A DNA stretch of 64,000 nt from Christiangramia fulva (GCF_003024155.1 NZ_CP028136.1:4154001-4218000); one strand, 5' to 3'. Counted from the first letter of the stretch, positions 18,244 through 27,447 are shown. Made by a program: numbers and translations. The notes: generated by a model from the letters alone, not told the origin.

Positions 18244-19173
18244 ATGGCAATAAAAAAACGAAGATATAGTGATCTCGGGCTGGATACAAAATCTCATTCC
18301 AAAGGCTACCGGGCGTTGAATAAAGACGGAAGTTTTAACGTCGAGAAAAAGAATGTTTCCTTTTTTGAAAGGCTCAACAGTTTCCACTCTCTTGTCTCTA
18401 TGTCATGGTTTCAATTTTTTGTAGTTATCGGGATCGTATATTTCGTGATCAATTTGGTGTTCGCGACCATTTACCTGGCGGTAGGCCTTGAACATCTTAC
18501 GGGCATTGTCGGGAGGACCTTATCAGAAAAATTTATGGAAGCCTTTTTCTTCAGTGCGCAGACCATCACCACGCTCGGTTACGGAAGGGTTGCTCCCATT
18601 GGCACCCTGGCCAATATAGTCGCGGCAACCGAATCTATGCTGGGGTTACTCACTTTTGCCCTGGCCACCGGACTCATGTACGGTCGCTTTTCAAAACCCA
18701 CGGCGACTATCAAATACAGTAAGATCGCGGTAATGGGTCCCTATGAAGATATTAATGCTTTTATGCTTCGGGTGGTGAATCCGAAGAAGAATCAGCTGGT
18801 AGAAGTTGAAGTAAACCTGACGCTTTCCCTAAAAAGATCAGATTCTGAAAAAAGGGATTTTTACACTCTTGAAACCGAACGATCTAAAGTAGTCTTTTTC
18901 CCAACCATGTGGACGATCGTACATCCCGTTGATAAAAGCAGTCCGCTTCACGGAGTTTCAGAACCTGAATTACTGGCAAGGGATGCGGAATTTATTGTAA
19001 TGCTCAAAGCCTTTGATGAATCTTTTTCCCAAACGGTTTATTCCCGTTCTTCCTATAAAGCTCCAGAAATAAAATGGGGAAGAAAATTTGTATATCTCAC
19101 CCAGCAACAGGGCAGCGGACTCGTAATAGACGTTAGCAAAATTGATGAAACCCAGGAGATGGAGCTAAACTGA
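18244..19173 (+). CDS. Inward-rectifier-type potassium channel (KirBac-like)
   Basis: 309 residues. An N-terminal amphipathic region is followed by TM1 (FFVVIGIVYFVINLVFATIY), a pore helix and selectivity filter TITTLGYGRVAPIG at about residues 105-118 (the K+ signature TxGYG), and TM2 (ESMLGLLTFALATGLMYGRF). The C-terminal ~165 residues are the cytoplasmic beta-sandwich domain of Kir channels (PYEDINAFMLRVVNPKKN, FPTMWTIVHPVDKSSPLHG). Expected to form a tetrameric K+ channel in the inner membrane. Transcribed divergently from the GH3 gene. Confidence 0.92.
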   Translation: MAIKKRRYSDLGLDTKSHSKGYRALNKDGSFNVEKKNVSFFERLNSFHSLVSMSWFQFFVVIGIVYFVINLVFATIYLAVGLEHLTGIVGRTLSEKFMEAFFFSAQTITTLGYGRVAPIGTLANIVAATESMLGLLTFALATGLMYGRFSKPTATIKYSKIAVMGPYEDINAFMLRVVNPKKNQLVEVEVNLTLSLKRSDSEKRDFYTLETERSKVVFFPTMWTIVHPVDKSSPLHGVSEPELLARDAEFIVMLKAFDESFSQTVYSRSSYKAPEIKWGRKFVYLTQQQGSGLVIDVSKIDETQEMELN

Positions 19174-19391
19174 ACATAAAGATCCTAATCTAAAGATCAG
19201 TTGTTCCTTCACTACCTGATATTCTAATCCAGCTTTTAATATAGTTCCGGTAACTTCACATTATTTAAAAACTATCTTTAATCGGAACCATTTTTTGAAC
19301 ATCTGGAAACAAACATTTTTCATCTGAAAAATGATATTCATCATATTTTTAAAAGATAACAAGACTGACCTTTATGTATAAATTTACCACT

Positions 19392-19880
19392 ATGGATCTT
19401 ACTCACGTACACTTGTTAGTCACTCATCTTCCAATTTATGGTTCAATTTTAGGAGGATTTGTTTTAGCTTACGGAATTTGGGCCAAAAGCTCACCTACCG
19501 TGGTCGCTGCTTATTTTATTTTTATTATTTCTGCTCTTGGCGCAGGAATCGCCTATGCGACCGGAGAATCGGCAGAAGAAACCCTTGAAGGTCTAAAGCT
19601 GCTCAATAAGGGTAAAGTTGATCAGCATGAAGACTTTGCGCTCTCAGCCCTCTGGGGATTTATTATCCTGGGTATTGCAGGCATTATTGGCTTATTCTTC
19701 TCCCTAAAAAATTGGGCCGGTACACAATACGTCAGCTTTATTATCTTATTTATGGCTTTTATTAGTTTCGGACTTGTCGCGTATACCGGGTTCCTGGGTG
19801 GTCAGATTCGGCATACAGAATTAGAAGGGACTAATAACTCCAGGGCTACCGATTTCCGGCAGGGAGAAGAAACTGACTAA
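19392..19880 (+). CDS. Four-helix membrane protein (DUF2231-like)
   Basis: About 162 residues from ATG 19392; a start 18 bp earlier adds MYKFTT and is possible. Four membrane helices are visible, beginning LLVTHLPIYGSILGGFVLAY, with His in the first segment (THVHLLVTHLP) and a last helix leading to GFLGGQIRHTELEG. Conserved His residues at helix ends recall DUF2231 or haem-associated membrane proteins, but no haem site can be proven. Function unknown. Confidence 0.65.
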   Translation: MDLTHVHLLVTHLPIYGSILGGFVLAYGIWAKSSPTVVAAYFIFIISALGAGIAYATGESAEETLEGLKLLNKGKVDQHEDFALSALWGFIILGIAGIIGLFFSLKNWAGTQYVSFIILFMAFISFGLVAYTGFLGGQIRHTELEGTNNSRATDFRQGEETD

Positions 19881-20118
19881 AGCTGATATTTACTCATTTT
19901 AGTACTTTTAGCAAGTGCTTTCCATGGCTGAAACCTTCTGAATTTCTGCCAGGACTCATCATTTTATCCTGCAACTTCTGGATTGCTCAGGTGTCGAATT
20001 TTCCCGGAAATGGAGAGATCTTTTTAGCCTTTACCCAAAATGAACAATTCTTTTTAAATTTATTTTTCATTTAAATTCTTGAAGAAATCCTGTTTCTGTT
20101 TTTATAGACACACGTAAA

Positions 20119-21066
20119 ATGAATATTTTAATATACGGAATCGGTGGCGTGGGAGGCTATTTTGGCGCAAAACTGGCCATCACAAAACACCATATCACTT
20201 TTATAGCACGCGGCGCGCATTTAGAGGCCATTAAAAAGAATGGAATCACGGTAAAAAGCATCCTTGGTGATTTTCATTCACGTCCCGGCCTCGCCACTGA
20301 TGATTTAAAGAAAATACCGGCTCCCGATCTGGTGATTTTTGGTGTTAAAAGCTGGCAATTAGCCGAAGCCGCTAAAAATCTAAAGCCTTACGTAAAATCT
20401 GAAACTATATTCCTTCCCTTGCAGAACGGAGTGAAAAATTCAGAAATTTTGATGGAGTTTTTTCCTCAAAATCAAATTCTGGGCGGCCTCTGCAATCTTA
20501 TTAGCTTTATTGAATCTCCGGGAGTGATAAGACATTCAGCCTTTAATCCCGGTATAACCTTCGGCGAACTTAACAATATTAAGACTTCACGTATTCAAAT
20601 GATCAGTGATTTATTTGAAGAAGCCGGAATCAAACATTTGATAGCTGACGATATCCATCGGGAGATCTGGAAAAAATTCCTTTTTATATGCACGATTAGT
20701 GGTCTTGGCGGACTTACACGAGTGCCTATTGGAGCTATGCGGGAGAGTGAGTATTTATATGAAATGATGCAAAAAACAGCTCATGAAATTGTTTTACTGG
20801 CACAGGCCAAAGGAATAAATCTGGATCAAAACGATGTATCGCGGGTTTTCAGGATCATAAATGACCAGGATCCCGAAAGCACGGCTTCCACCCAACGCGA
20901 CCTGATGGAGGGAAGACCTTCAGAACTTGAAACTTTTAATGGCTATGTGGTTCAGGAAGCTCGAAAAGAAAACATTGCCGTGCCGGTAAATACGCTAATT
21001 TATGAGTGTCTTTTACCCATGGAAAAAAGAGCGCGTAAAATATCAGCCGTGAAGAATAGGAAATAA
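20119..21066 (+). CDS. panE: 2-dehydropantoate 2-reductase family protein
   Basis: 315 residues. The N-terminal Rossmann fold starts NILIYGIGGVGGYFGAKLA (NADP-binding GxGxxG), followed by DLVIFGVKSWQL and LPLQNGVKNSEIL; the C-terminal helical ApbA/PanE domain contains EIWKKFLFICTISGLGGLTR with the catalytic Lys region. The family reduces ketopantoate to pantoate for coenzyme A synthesis, though several paralogues act on other 2-keto acids, so the symbol is a family assignment. Single gene with its own upstream gap. Confidence 0.85.
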   Translation: MNILIYGIGGVGGYFGAKLAITKHHITFIARGAHLEAIKKNGITVKSILGDFHSRPGLATDDLKKIPAPDLVIFGVKSWQLAEAAKNLKPYVKSETIFLPLQNGVKNSEILMEFFPQNQILGGLCNLISFIESPGVIRHSAFNPGITFGELNNIKTSRIQMISDLFEEAGIKHLIADDIHREIWKKFLFICTISGLGGLTRVPIGAMRESEYLYEMMQKTAHEIVLLAQAKGINLDQNDVSRVFRIINDQDPESTASTQRDLMEGRPSELETFNGYVVQEARKENIAVPVNTLIYECLLPMEKRARKISAVKNRK

Positions 21067-21091
21067 CACCTCTATTTTATGTTGTTCAGCT

Positions 21092-22168
21092 TTATTTACC
21101 CAGCGATTTCAGCATTTTAACATGATCTGAAATGGCGCCGGCAAAACTGGATTTTTCATTATAGGGAATTCCGTATTCCAGAGCCGTACTTTTTACAATG
21201 GGTGAAATTTGTCGATAATGCACATGACAAATATTGGGGAATAAATGATGCTCTATCTGGTAATTTAATCCGCCTATCATCCAGGATAAAATTCTGCTTT
21301 TAGGAGCGAAATTAGTAGTGGTCAAGAATTGATGTACCAACCAGTTATTTTTGATCTCCCCATCCTTATTGATTTCAGGAAATACAATTCCCGGCATTAT
21401 ATGAGCCACCTGAAATACACAACTTATCATTAATCCGGTAACGAGATGCATACAAACAAATGCCAGTAGAACGATCCAGAAGGAAAATGGTAAAAAGATG
21501 GCCGGTAAAACAAGCGCGTAGATATAATATGACAATTTCCAGATGGAAAGTTCTATTAATTTTTCCTGAAATTCCTTTTTGGATTCGATCAGGCCAATAT
21601 TTCTATATCTGAATAATTTTACAAAATCTTTCATTGTAATCCACGCCAGGGTGGAAATACCATAAAAAAACCAGACATAGATAAACTGAAATTTATGGAT
21701 TTTATATTTCTTTTTATGAGGTGAAAACCTGAGGAAAAATGGCATATTTATATCATCATCAGATTCGGGAATATTTGTAAAAGTATGATGAAGCACATTA
21801 TGCTGAAGTCTCCAAACCGTGGAATTCGCTCCGATAAAATTCATGGTATATCCCAAAAACCTGTTCAGGCGTGAATTATTCGAGTAAGAACCATGAATGG
21901 CATCGTGCATAACTCCCATGCCAATACCAGCCATCCCGAAACCACTAATAATATAAAGAGTGAAAAGCATCCCGACAGAATGCACAATTCCGAGGGAAAG
22001 AATTAACAGAGGAATAGTAAAAAGGGAAAGCATGAGCACCGTTTTCAATTTCATGCTTAAGTTGGCATGAGTAGACAAGTTGTTATCTTTAAAGTACTTA
22101 CGGACCCTCTTTTGTAATTCGCGGACAAATTTTCTGTCAGCCGATTTGGAAAATTTTGGATGTTGCAA
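21092..22168 (-). CDS. Membrane fatty-acid desaturase (acyl-CoA/front-end type)
   Basis: 358 residues. Three histidine boxes that bind the di-iron centre are present: HDAIHGSYS, QHNVLHHTFTN and QIEHHLFPNICHVHY, the last with Gln in place of the first His as in front-end and linoleoyl-CoA desaturases. Hydrophobic pairs lie before and between the boxes (FTIPLLILSLGIVHSVGMLF, YYIYALVLPAIFLPFSFWIV). It introduces a double bond into membrane lipids, using electrons from a separate donor. Convergent with the panE-like gene (25 bp gap). Confidence 0.92.
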   Translation of the reverse strand: MQHPKFSKSADRKFVRELQKRVRKYFKDNNLSTHANLSMKLKTVLMLSLFTIPLLILSLGIVHSVGMLFTLYIISGFGMAGIGMGVMHDAIHGSYSNNSRLNRFLGYTMNFIGANSTVWRLQHNVLHHTFTNIPESDDDINMPFFLRFSPHKKKYKIHKFQFIYVWFFYGISTLAWITMKDFVKLFRYRNIGLIESKKEFQEKLIELSIWKLSYYIYALVLPAIFLPFSFWIVLLAFVCMHLVTGLMISCVFQVAHIMPGIVFPEINKDGEIKNNWLVHQFLTTTNFAPKSRILSWMIGGLNYQIEHHLFPNICHVHYRQISPIVKSTALEYGIPYNEKSSFAGAISDHVKMLKSLGK

Positions 22169-22472
22169 AGGTGAATATATTTGAATAGAAAAGAGGGAAA
22201 AAGTACTTAGACGGAAGACTATTCAGATATAAGCGTCAGAACCTGTTTTCTGGATATTGAACTTTCAAAAATAATTGAAAGCTATAAATCAGTTCGTAAT
22301 ATTAAGCACAAATATTATGCCTATGATTATTAATTATATTTTTATTGAAAATAATATGAGAGGGAATAACCGTGGAACCACTCAAAAAGGTCTGAAAACC
22401 TATCCGCCAATTTAATATTATCTTTATAGGCTTGCTATTTTGTGAATAAAAACCGAAAAAAATTATCTTTTT
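22169..22472. other. Intergenic, no gene seen
   Basis: Divergent A/T-rich gap between the desaturase and the broken SRPBCC gene. Holds both promoters presumably; no clear boxes, repeats or RNA gene recognised. Confidence 0.5.
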
Positions 22473-22970
22473 ATGAAGATAACTAAAGAGGTAACTGTTA
22501 GTATATCTAAAGATCAGGCATTCCGTAAATTCCCTGACGATTTCAACGAATGGTGGCCGAAGGAATATACCTGGTCAAAAGATAAATTGGTAGAAATAAG
22601 TATTCAGTGAAGAAAGGATGGCCTGTGCACTGAAATTGGTCCTTTCGGATTTCGTTGTGATTGGGGAAGGGTCACAGAAATTGAGGAAAATTCAAAGATC
22701 TGCCTTAAATGGCAAATTAGCCCTAAACGGGAACCGGTGCCTGATCCTGAAAAAGCAAGCGACATCTATATTCATTTTTTGGAAAAAGGAGAATCAGGCC
22801 TTCTAAAGTTTACTCATTTTAATTTTGAAAACCACGGAGAAGGTTTCGAAAACTACTGTAAAACAATGGATTCTGAAATGGGATGGGATTATATTCTGAA
22901 GCGTTTTAAAGAGTACTGCGAAGGAATAAAGAGCAATAATAACCATCAACCCTACAATAAAAGGCAATAA
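22473..22970 (+). pseudogene. SRPBCC (AHSA1-like) domain gene interrupted by an in-frame TGA
   Basis: ATG 22473 opens a frame ITKEVTVSISKDQAFRKFPD...FNEWWPKEYTW typical of the SRPBCC/AHSA1 fold. After 45 codons it meets TGA at 22608-22610 and then continues in the same frame for 119 codons (RKDGLCTEIGPFGFRCDWG..., ending at 22970) with fully SRPBCC-like sequence. Only a single codon separates two halves of one normal-length (~165 residue) protein, so this is a nonsense mutation, a sequencing error, or much less likely recoding. No SECIS or other recoding signal was recognised. The DUF4256 gene follows 12 bp later. Confidence 0.8.
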
Positions 22971-22982
22971 ATTTTAAAAATC

Positions 22983-23543
22983 ATGTCGGAAAGAATTTTA
23001 GACAAACAGGAAAAGGAGTCGATTTTCAAAATTCTGAAAGATCGTTTTGAGAAAAATCAGGAGAGATTTCAGAATATTACCTGGGAAGATATTAAGTCAA
23101 AACTGGAACAAAATCCTGAGAAATTATGGTCTATTAATGAAATGGAAAAAACAGGCGGCAAACCAGATCTATTGGAATATAATAAGGAGGAAAACCGGTT
23201 TATCTTCTGTGATTTTTCTAAAGAAAGTCCGGCGCATAGAAGAAGTCTTTGTTACGACAGGAAGGCCCTGGAATCAAGAAAAAAATTTAAACCTGCCGAC
23301 AGTGTAAAAGATGTTGCTGAAAAAATGGGTGTAGAATTAATGGATGAAGACCAGTACAAAAAATTACAGGCGCTTGGTGATTTCGACACGAAAACTTCCA
23401 GCTGGTTAGAAACTCCGGATAAAATTAGAAAATTAGGAGGCGCAATATTTGGCGATTTCAGGTATGGACAGGTATTTATTTACCACAATGGCGCCGATTC
23501 GTATTACGCAGCCAGGGGATTTAGAGGAATTTTAAAAATTTAA
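22983..23543 (+). CDS. DUF4256 family protein
   Basis: 186 residues, soluble, 12 bp after the SRPBCC pseudogene and probably co-transcribed with it. Characteristic stretches are WSINEMEKTGGKPDLLEY, FIFCDFSKESPAHRRSLCYD, GVELMDEDQYKKLQALGDFD and a C-terminal FGDFRYGQVFIYHNGADSYY. These match my recollection of the DUF4256 family, found across Gram-positive and Bacteroidota genomes with no known function. Confidence 0.75.
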   Translation: MSERILDKQEKESIFKILKDRFEKNQERFQNITWEDIKSKLEQNPEKLWSINEMEKTGGKPDLLEYNKEENRFIFCDFSKESPAHRRSLCYDRKALESRKKFKPADSVKDVAEKMGVELMDEDQYKKLQALGDFDTKTSSWLETPDKIRKLGGAIFGDFRYGQVFIYHNGADSYYAARGFRGILKI

Positions 23544-23697
23544 AAGCTGTGATTAAGACGATCAAACTTACCTTAAACTGAAAATTTCCGTACTTTATAA
23601 TGGGAAAGAGATCATCCAAAAGAATACAACACTAGATTATTTCCTTAGGCCCTAATTACCGGAATTGCCATTTTAAATTTCAAATCTGATACTTCCG

Positions 23698-25320
23698 ATG
23701 AATCAGAAATTCCAAAATTGGACGCAAATATATGTTCAACTACAAAAAGCTGAACAGAAACAGGCTTTAGAACCAAATGATTTGGAAAAATATGCTCTTG
23801 CCGCTTACCTAACCGGCAGGGATTCAGAAAGTTTTCAGATCTTAGAAAAAGCGCACCAGGCTTACCTGGATGGAAAAAATACCCACAAAGCCGTAAGCTG
23901 TGCATTTTGGCTGGGATTAATGCTTATAAATGCCGGTGAAAAAGCCAGAGGTGGCGGTTGGATGGCCAGAGGCCAAAGGCTTTTAACCGAATTAGGGAAT
24001 AAAGATTGTGCAGAGAAAGGATTCCTTCTGGTCCCGCAGGCGCTTGGCGAACTTTCTGCCGGACGAGGCGCCATAGCCCAGCAGATCTTCGAACGTGTAA
24101 TTTCAGCCGGTGAAAAATTCCGAAACAACGATCTTCTCGTACTTGGGCGATTGGGATTGGCACAGGCAATGATCCAGCAAGATGATTATTCAGAAGGTGT
24201 TAAACTTTTGGATGAAATTATGATCATGCTGGAAACAGAAGAGATCTATCCGCTGGTAAATGGGATCGTCTATTGCGCCGCTATTGAAACCTGCCGAAAC
24301 GTTTGGGATATGAAAAGAGCACAGGAGTGGACCTCAGCTCTTAGCCGTTGGTGCGACCTGCAACCCGATATTGTTCCCTTCAGGGGAGAGTGCCTGGTGC
24401 GAAGAGCAGAGATCTTTCAGTTGCATGGAGAATGGAAAGAAGCCCTGGAGCAAATAATAAAAGCCTGTGAATTCCTGGTGCAGCACTCTCGAGTTTCGGC
24501 TACGGCAGAGGCTTTTTATCGGCAGGCTGAACTTCATCGCCTGACAGGAAATATGGAAAAAGCAGAATCCTGCTATCATGAAGCTGCGAAAAGAGGGAAA
24601 AATCCGCAACCCGGTCTGGCCTTATTACGCCTATTACAGGGGCAAAAGGAAATGGCTGAAACATCAATCAATAATACTTTACAGGAAACGAAAGATCCTA
24701 AAAAACGTGCCGAGCTTTTACCTGCGGTAGTGAAAATAAAGACATACTTAAAAAACCTGACAGAAGCTGCGGCAGCGGAAAAAGAATTATCGGGAATTGC
24801 TGCAAAATTGGAGGTGCCCTATCTTCAAGCCTTGAGCAGGTATTGCAATAGTACGGTACTTTACGCCCAGGGAAATTTCCCGCCAGCATTGGAACATCTC
24901 CAAAAATCATTGAAGACCTGGAACCGCTTAAACTTTCCCTATGAAACGGCGTGTGCCAGGGAATTAAAAGGACTACTCTATTCAAAATTGAAGGATAAAG
25001 ATAGTTCGGAAGCAGAATTAATCGCCGCTAAGTGGATTTTCGAACAATTAAATGCCAAACCGGATCTGGAAAGGCTAAAAAAAACGCTTAACAAGGAGGA
25101 AAAGCTTAATACGTATGGCCTCTCACTTCGTGAATTACAGGTGTTGCGCCTGGTGGCATCGGGTAAGACCAACAAAACTTTGGCTGATGAATTGTTTATC
25201 AGTGAACGCACCGTCGACCGCCACGTGAGTAATATTTTCAATAAGCTAGGCGTCTCTTCCAGAGTGGAAGCCACCGCTTTTGCCTTCACAAATAATCTAT
25301 TAAGTAAAAACCCGGAATAA
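23698..25320 (+). CDS. TPR-rich LuxR-family transcriptional regulator
   Basis: 540 residues, cytoplasmic. Residues ~20-460 are TPR-like helical repeats (for example EKYALAAYLTGRDSESFQIL, AEAFYRQAELHRLTGNMEKA), without an N-terminal ATPase domain. The last ~65 residues form a GerE/LuxR helix-turn-helix: LSLRELQVLRLVASGKTNKT followed by LADELFISERTVDRHVSNIF. The plain TPR-LuxR design suggests regulation by ligand or protein binding to the TPR part. Three palindromes and a promoter lie in the 155 bp between this gene and the amidohydrolase gene, which is the likely target. Confidence 0.88.
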   Translation: MNQKFQNWTQIYVQLQKAEQKQALEPNDLEKYALAAYLTGRDSESFQILEKAHQAYLDGKNTHKAVSCAFWLGLMLINAGEKARGGGWMARGQRLLTELGNKDCAEKGFLLVPQALGELSAGRGAIAQQIFERVISAGEKFRNNDLLVLGRLGLAQAMIQQDDYSEGVKLLDEIMIMLETEEIYPLVNGIVYCAAIETCRNVWDMKRAQEWTSALSRWCDLQPDIVPFRGECLVRRAEIFQLHGEWKEALEQIIKACEFLVQHSRVSATAEAFYRQAELHRLTGNMEKAESCYHEAAKRGKNPQPGLALLRLLQGQKEMAETSINNTLQETKDPKKRAELLPAVVKIKTYLKNLTEAAAAEKELSGIAAKLEVPYLQALSRYCNSTVLYAQGNFPPALEHLQKSLKTWNRLNFPYETACARELKGLLYSKLKDKDSSEAELIAAKWIFEQLNAKPDLERLKKTLNKEEKLNTYGLSLRELQVLRLVASGKTNKTLADELFISERTVDRHVSNIFNKLGVSSRVEATAFAFTNNLLSKNPE

Positions 25321-25348
25321 TAGGTTTTATACCTACACTTAGAATTTG

Positions 25349-25421
25349 ACCTTTTAAGGTAATTAACTCAATTGGGTAAAATTACCCATTCTCTATCTTC
25401 CTCCAAATTGGGTAGTTACCC
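25349..25421. promoter_or_regulatory. Three palindromic operator-like boxes upstream of the amidohydrolase gene
   Basis: ACCTTTTAAGGT (25349-25360), GGGTAAAATTACCC (25374-25387) and GGGTAGTTACCC (25410-25421). The last two share AATTGGGTA-N-TACCC design and their centres are 35 bp apart; the third ends just upstream of the -33 element. Likely activator sites for the upstream TPR-LuxR protein or another regulator. Confidence 0.55.
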
Positions 25422-25427
25422 CGATGC

Positions 25428-25455
25428 TTTGCAGGCTTGTACCGTTTTATTTTTG
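25428..25455 (+). promoter_or_regulatory. Predicted Bacteroidota-type promoter
   Basis: TTTG at 25428-25431 and TATTTTTG (exact TAnnTTTG) at 25448-25455, gap 16 bp, which is one base shorter than usual. Transcription would start near 25462, about 20 bp upstream of the amidohydrolase ATG. Confidence 0.5.
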
Positions 25456-25483
25456 AAGTATAAAAGATTCAAATTTGAGAATT

Positions 25484-26422
25484 ATGAAAAATCTGGTGGT
25501 TTTATTATTTCTAATGATTTTATTTCAGAATAATTATTCGCAGGTTAAAACCAATCTGAAACCTGAGCCAATTATAGACATGCATATGCATACAGGTCTT
25601 CCCCATCCGGTTCCTCCAGGAACACTTTCCCTTTGCCGGCCAGAACCCTGTGAAGGCGATGTGGCAGCCACTATTGATCCCGCTGCTCATCTTAAAAAAA
25701 CCTTAGAGATTATGGATCGGTACAATATTGTGAAGGCTTTTGTAAGCGGTTTTGACCTTCAAAATATCCATAAATGGAAAACAGCGGCGCCAAACCGATT
25801 TATTACCTCCCACTTCATTTTAAATCCAGGAAAACCTGATGTACAGAAACTCAGGGAAGAAATTTCTGCCGGCAATCTACAGGGAATGGGAGAAATAGGC
25901 ACTCAATTAATGGGAATTCCCCCAAATGATCCAAAACTAGAACCCTATTTTGCCCTGGCCGAAGGACAAGACCTTCCCGTCCTCATCCATACCCTCGGAA
26001 TTGGTCCGTATATGGCCAATTTTCGCTCTGCGGCAGGAAATCCTTTACTGCTGGAAGACGTACTTTTGAAACATCCTAAATTGCGCCTGTACGTTGAGAA
26101 TGCCGGATATCCTTATAAAGAAGAAATGATTGCCATGATGTATCAGTATCCGCAGCTTTACGCCGATGTTTCAACCATTACCTGGGTGATCCCGCGCACC
26201 GAGTTTTACAATTATTTGGAATCCCTCATAAAGGCAGGTTTGGGCAAGAGGATCATGTTTGGTTCAGACCAGATGGTGTGGCCGGAAAAGATCGCTGAAG
26301 CCATAGAAGCGATTGAGCAGGCTCCCTTTTTAACGAAGCAGCAAAAACGCGATATCTTTTATAATAATGCGGTTAGTTTTCTTCATTTGGATGAGTCTGA
26401 TAACATAGCATCCCAAAGATAA
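25484..26422 (+). CDS. Exported amidohydrolase (amidohydrolase_2 family)
   Basis: 312 residues from ATG 25484 (an upstream ATG at 25475 is possible). Signal peptide LVVLLFLMILFQNNYSQ. Metal-binding HxH is present in IIDMHMHTGLPHP, followed by the barrel motifs GEIGTQLMG, LPVLIHTLGIG (His), LRLYVENAGYPY and the terminal metal-binding Asp in RIMFGSDQMVWPE. An insertion with two Cys (SLCRPEPCEGD) follows the first motif. The substrate is unknown; relatives hydrolyse or decarboxylate cyclic and aromatic acids. Periplasmic location is expected. Confidence 0.85.
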   Translation: MKNLVVLLFLMILFQNNYSQVKTNLKPEPIIDMHMHTGLPHPVPPGTLSLCRPEPCEGDVAATIDPAAHLKKTLEIMDRYNIVKAFVSGFDLQNIHKWKTAAPNRFITSHFILNPGKPDVQKLREEISAGNLQGMGEIGTQLMGIPPNDPKLEPYFALAEGQDLPVLIHTLGIGPYMANFRSAAGNPLLLEDVLLKHPKLRLYVENAGYPYKEEMIAMMYQYPQLYADVSTITWVIPRTEFYNYLESLIKAGLGKRIMFGSDQMVWPEKIAEAIEAIEQAPFLTKQQKRDIFYNNAVSFLHLDESDNIASQR

Positions 26423-26664
26423 AATTGGAATTTCAATATCTACTTAAAGATAAATTTGCAAAATGCTTATGATAAAAGTTTCTCTGAATTCACGGAGATC
26501 GGTTTGAATAGAATTTCTCATAAAAATTGAAACTCGCTTCTCACGAGAACAATTTTGCTGCTGAATTCAATTTGGCTTTCAATTTTTCAGCAGCATTTTC
26601 ATATGCTACAAATCGCCAAAAAATCATTTCTTTTTCTATTCCGCTTAGGATCCTATAATTTATA

Positions 26665-26859
26665 TTAATAGAACCTTCCCTTAAGCAAACTCTTTTGGAC
26701 CACCCCCGTATAAACCAGTAAAATCGTAAAAACCAGAATCAAAACGAGCAGGAAACCCCGCAATGCTCCAGTAGTCATAAGAATAGTCAGTTCAGATGCA
26801 ATTAAATAACGTACAGCAACGTCTATTTTACTAATATGATGTGCTTTAAACTTTTTCAT
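26665..26859 (-). CDS. Small membrane protein, copy 1 of a paralogous pair
   Basis: 64 residues with a basic start (KKFKAHHISKIDVAVRYLIA) and one long or two short membrane segments (GFLLVLILVFTILLVYTGV), ending VVQKSLLKGRF. It is about 80% identical to the product of 39927-40124, with conserved KAxHISKxDVAVRYLIASEL. Both genes have an FNR/CRP-like site about 70 bp upstream at the same distance from a TTTG -7 element. The conserved start HISKIDVAVRYLIA is unusual for a plain anchor. Function unknown; oxygen- or energy-dependent expression is inferred. Confidence 0.75.
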   Translation of the reverse strand: MKKFKAHHISKIDVAVRYLIASELTILMTTGALRGFLLVLILVFTILLVYTGVVQKSLLKGRFY

Positions 26860-26903
26860 GATTTCTGGGATTAAAAATTCATAAAACCTTTTAATTTATA
26901 TAA

Positions 26904-26949
26904 CAAAGTTCGGATAAAGCATTATCATTCACATTGATATAGATCACAT
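26904..26949 (-). promoter_or_regulatory. FNR/CRP-type operator (CATTGATATAGATCACAT) with -7 element, class II spacing
   Basis: Operator at 26932-26949; the core TTGAT-N4-ATCAC is close to the FNR consensus TTGAT-N4-ATCAA. On the minus strand GAACTTTG (26904-26911) fits the -7 TAnnTTTG element. The operator centre is 35 bp from the TTTG, so about -41 from the start of transcription. The copy at 40166-40211 has the same spacing. Confidence 0.6.
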
Positions 26950-27036
26950 AATAATATTTCCAGAGATTGTTTTATTTCAGCTTCTAAATGAACTGTATTA
27001 AAGAAAATATAGGCTGGATCATTTAGAATCAGGTAG

Positions 27037-27071
27037 AAAAAAAGCCCCGATCAATGTGATTGGGGCTTTTT
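27037..27071. terminator. Strong hairpin terminator
   Basis: AAAAAAGCCCC (27037-27047) pairs with GGGGCTTTTT (27062-27071). It can work in either direction. Read on the minus strand it directly follows a tRNA-3'-end-like sequence. Confidence 0.7.
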
Positions 27072-27085
27072 AGCGGAGAAAGAGG
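27072..27085 (-). other. tRNA 3'-end-like fragment (possible attachment site)
   Basis: On the minus strand CCTCTTTCTCCGCT resembles the acceptor end of a tRNA (serine-like) and is followed at once by a terminator hairpin, as at the end of a tRNA gene. The tRNA body is missing upstream of it. This is what remains at one end when an integrative element enters the 3' end of a tRNA gene. No matching full tRNA was found in this window. Confidence 0.35.
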
Positions 27086-27447
27086 AACTATCCAAAATTT
27101 TATTTCTACCTTATTTACTGGGCTTACGCCAGTTTTTAAGAAAAATAAAGCACCGAATTTATCACCGAATTTAAATTTTTCGAGAATTGATAAAGTTATT
27201 AACAATTTTTATCAATTATAAAATTGATATTCTTCCAAAATTAATAAAATTTCTTCCAGTTTTGATAAGTTTAAAATTATTGAACCCCTAAAAAAATAAA
27301 AGCAATTATGATTTTAAAATATATGTATTACCAGAACTTCAGTTTGTAAGGAATAAGCATTAACTTCAAAACAGTAAAGAAGACCCACACCTTCGTTTAT
27401 CCCGCCATCTACTCGGATAAAAATATATATTTATAGACATATAACTA

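Noticed and set aside
22473-22610. Selenocysteine or other recoding at the TGA of the SRPBCC gene
   Set aside because: No selenocysteine-type neighbouring motif or downstream hairpin recognised; a nonsense mutation or base error is simpler.
26423-27447. Integron integrase or a remnant of it next to the first core site
   Set aside because: No frame on either strand shows tyrosine-recombinase motifs; only a small membrane-protein gene, an operator, a terminator and a tRNA-end-like fragment are present.
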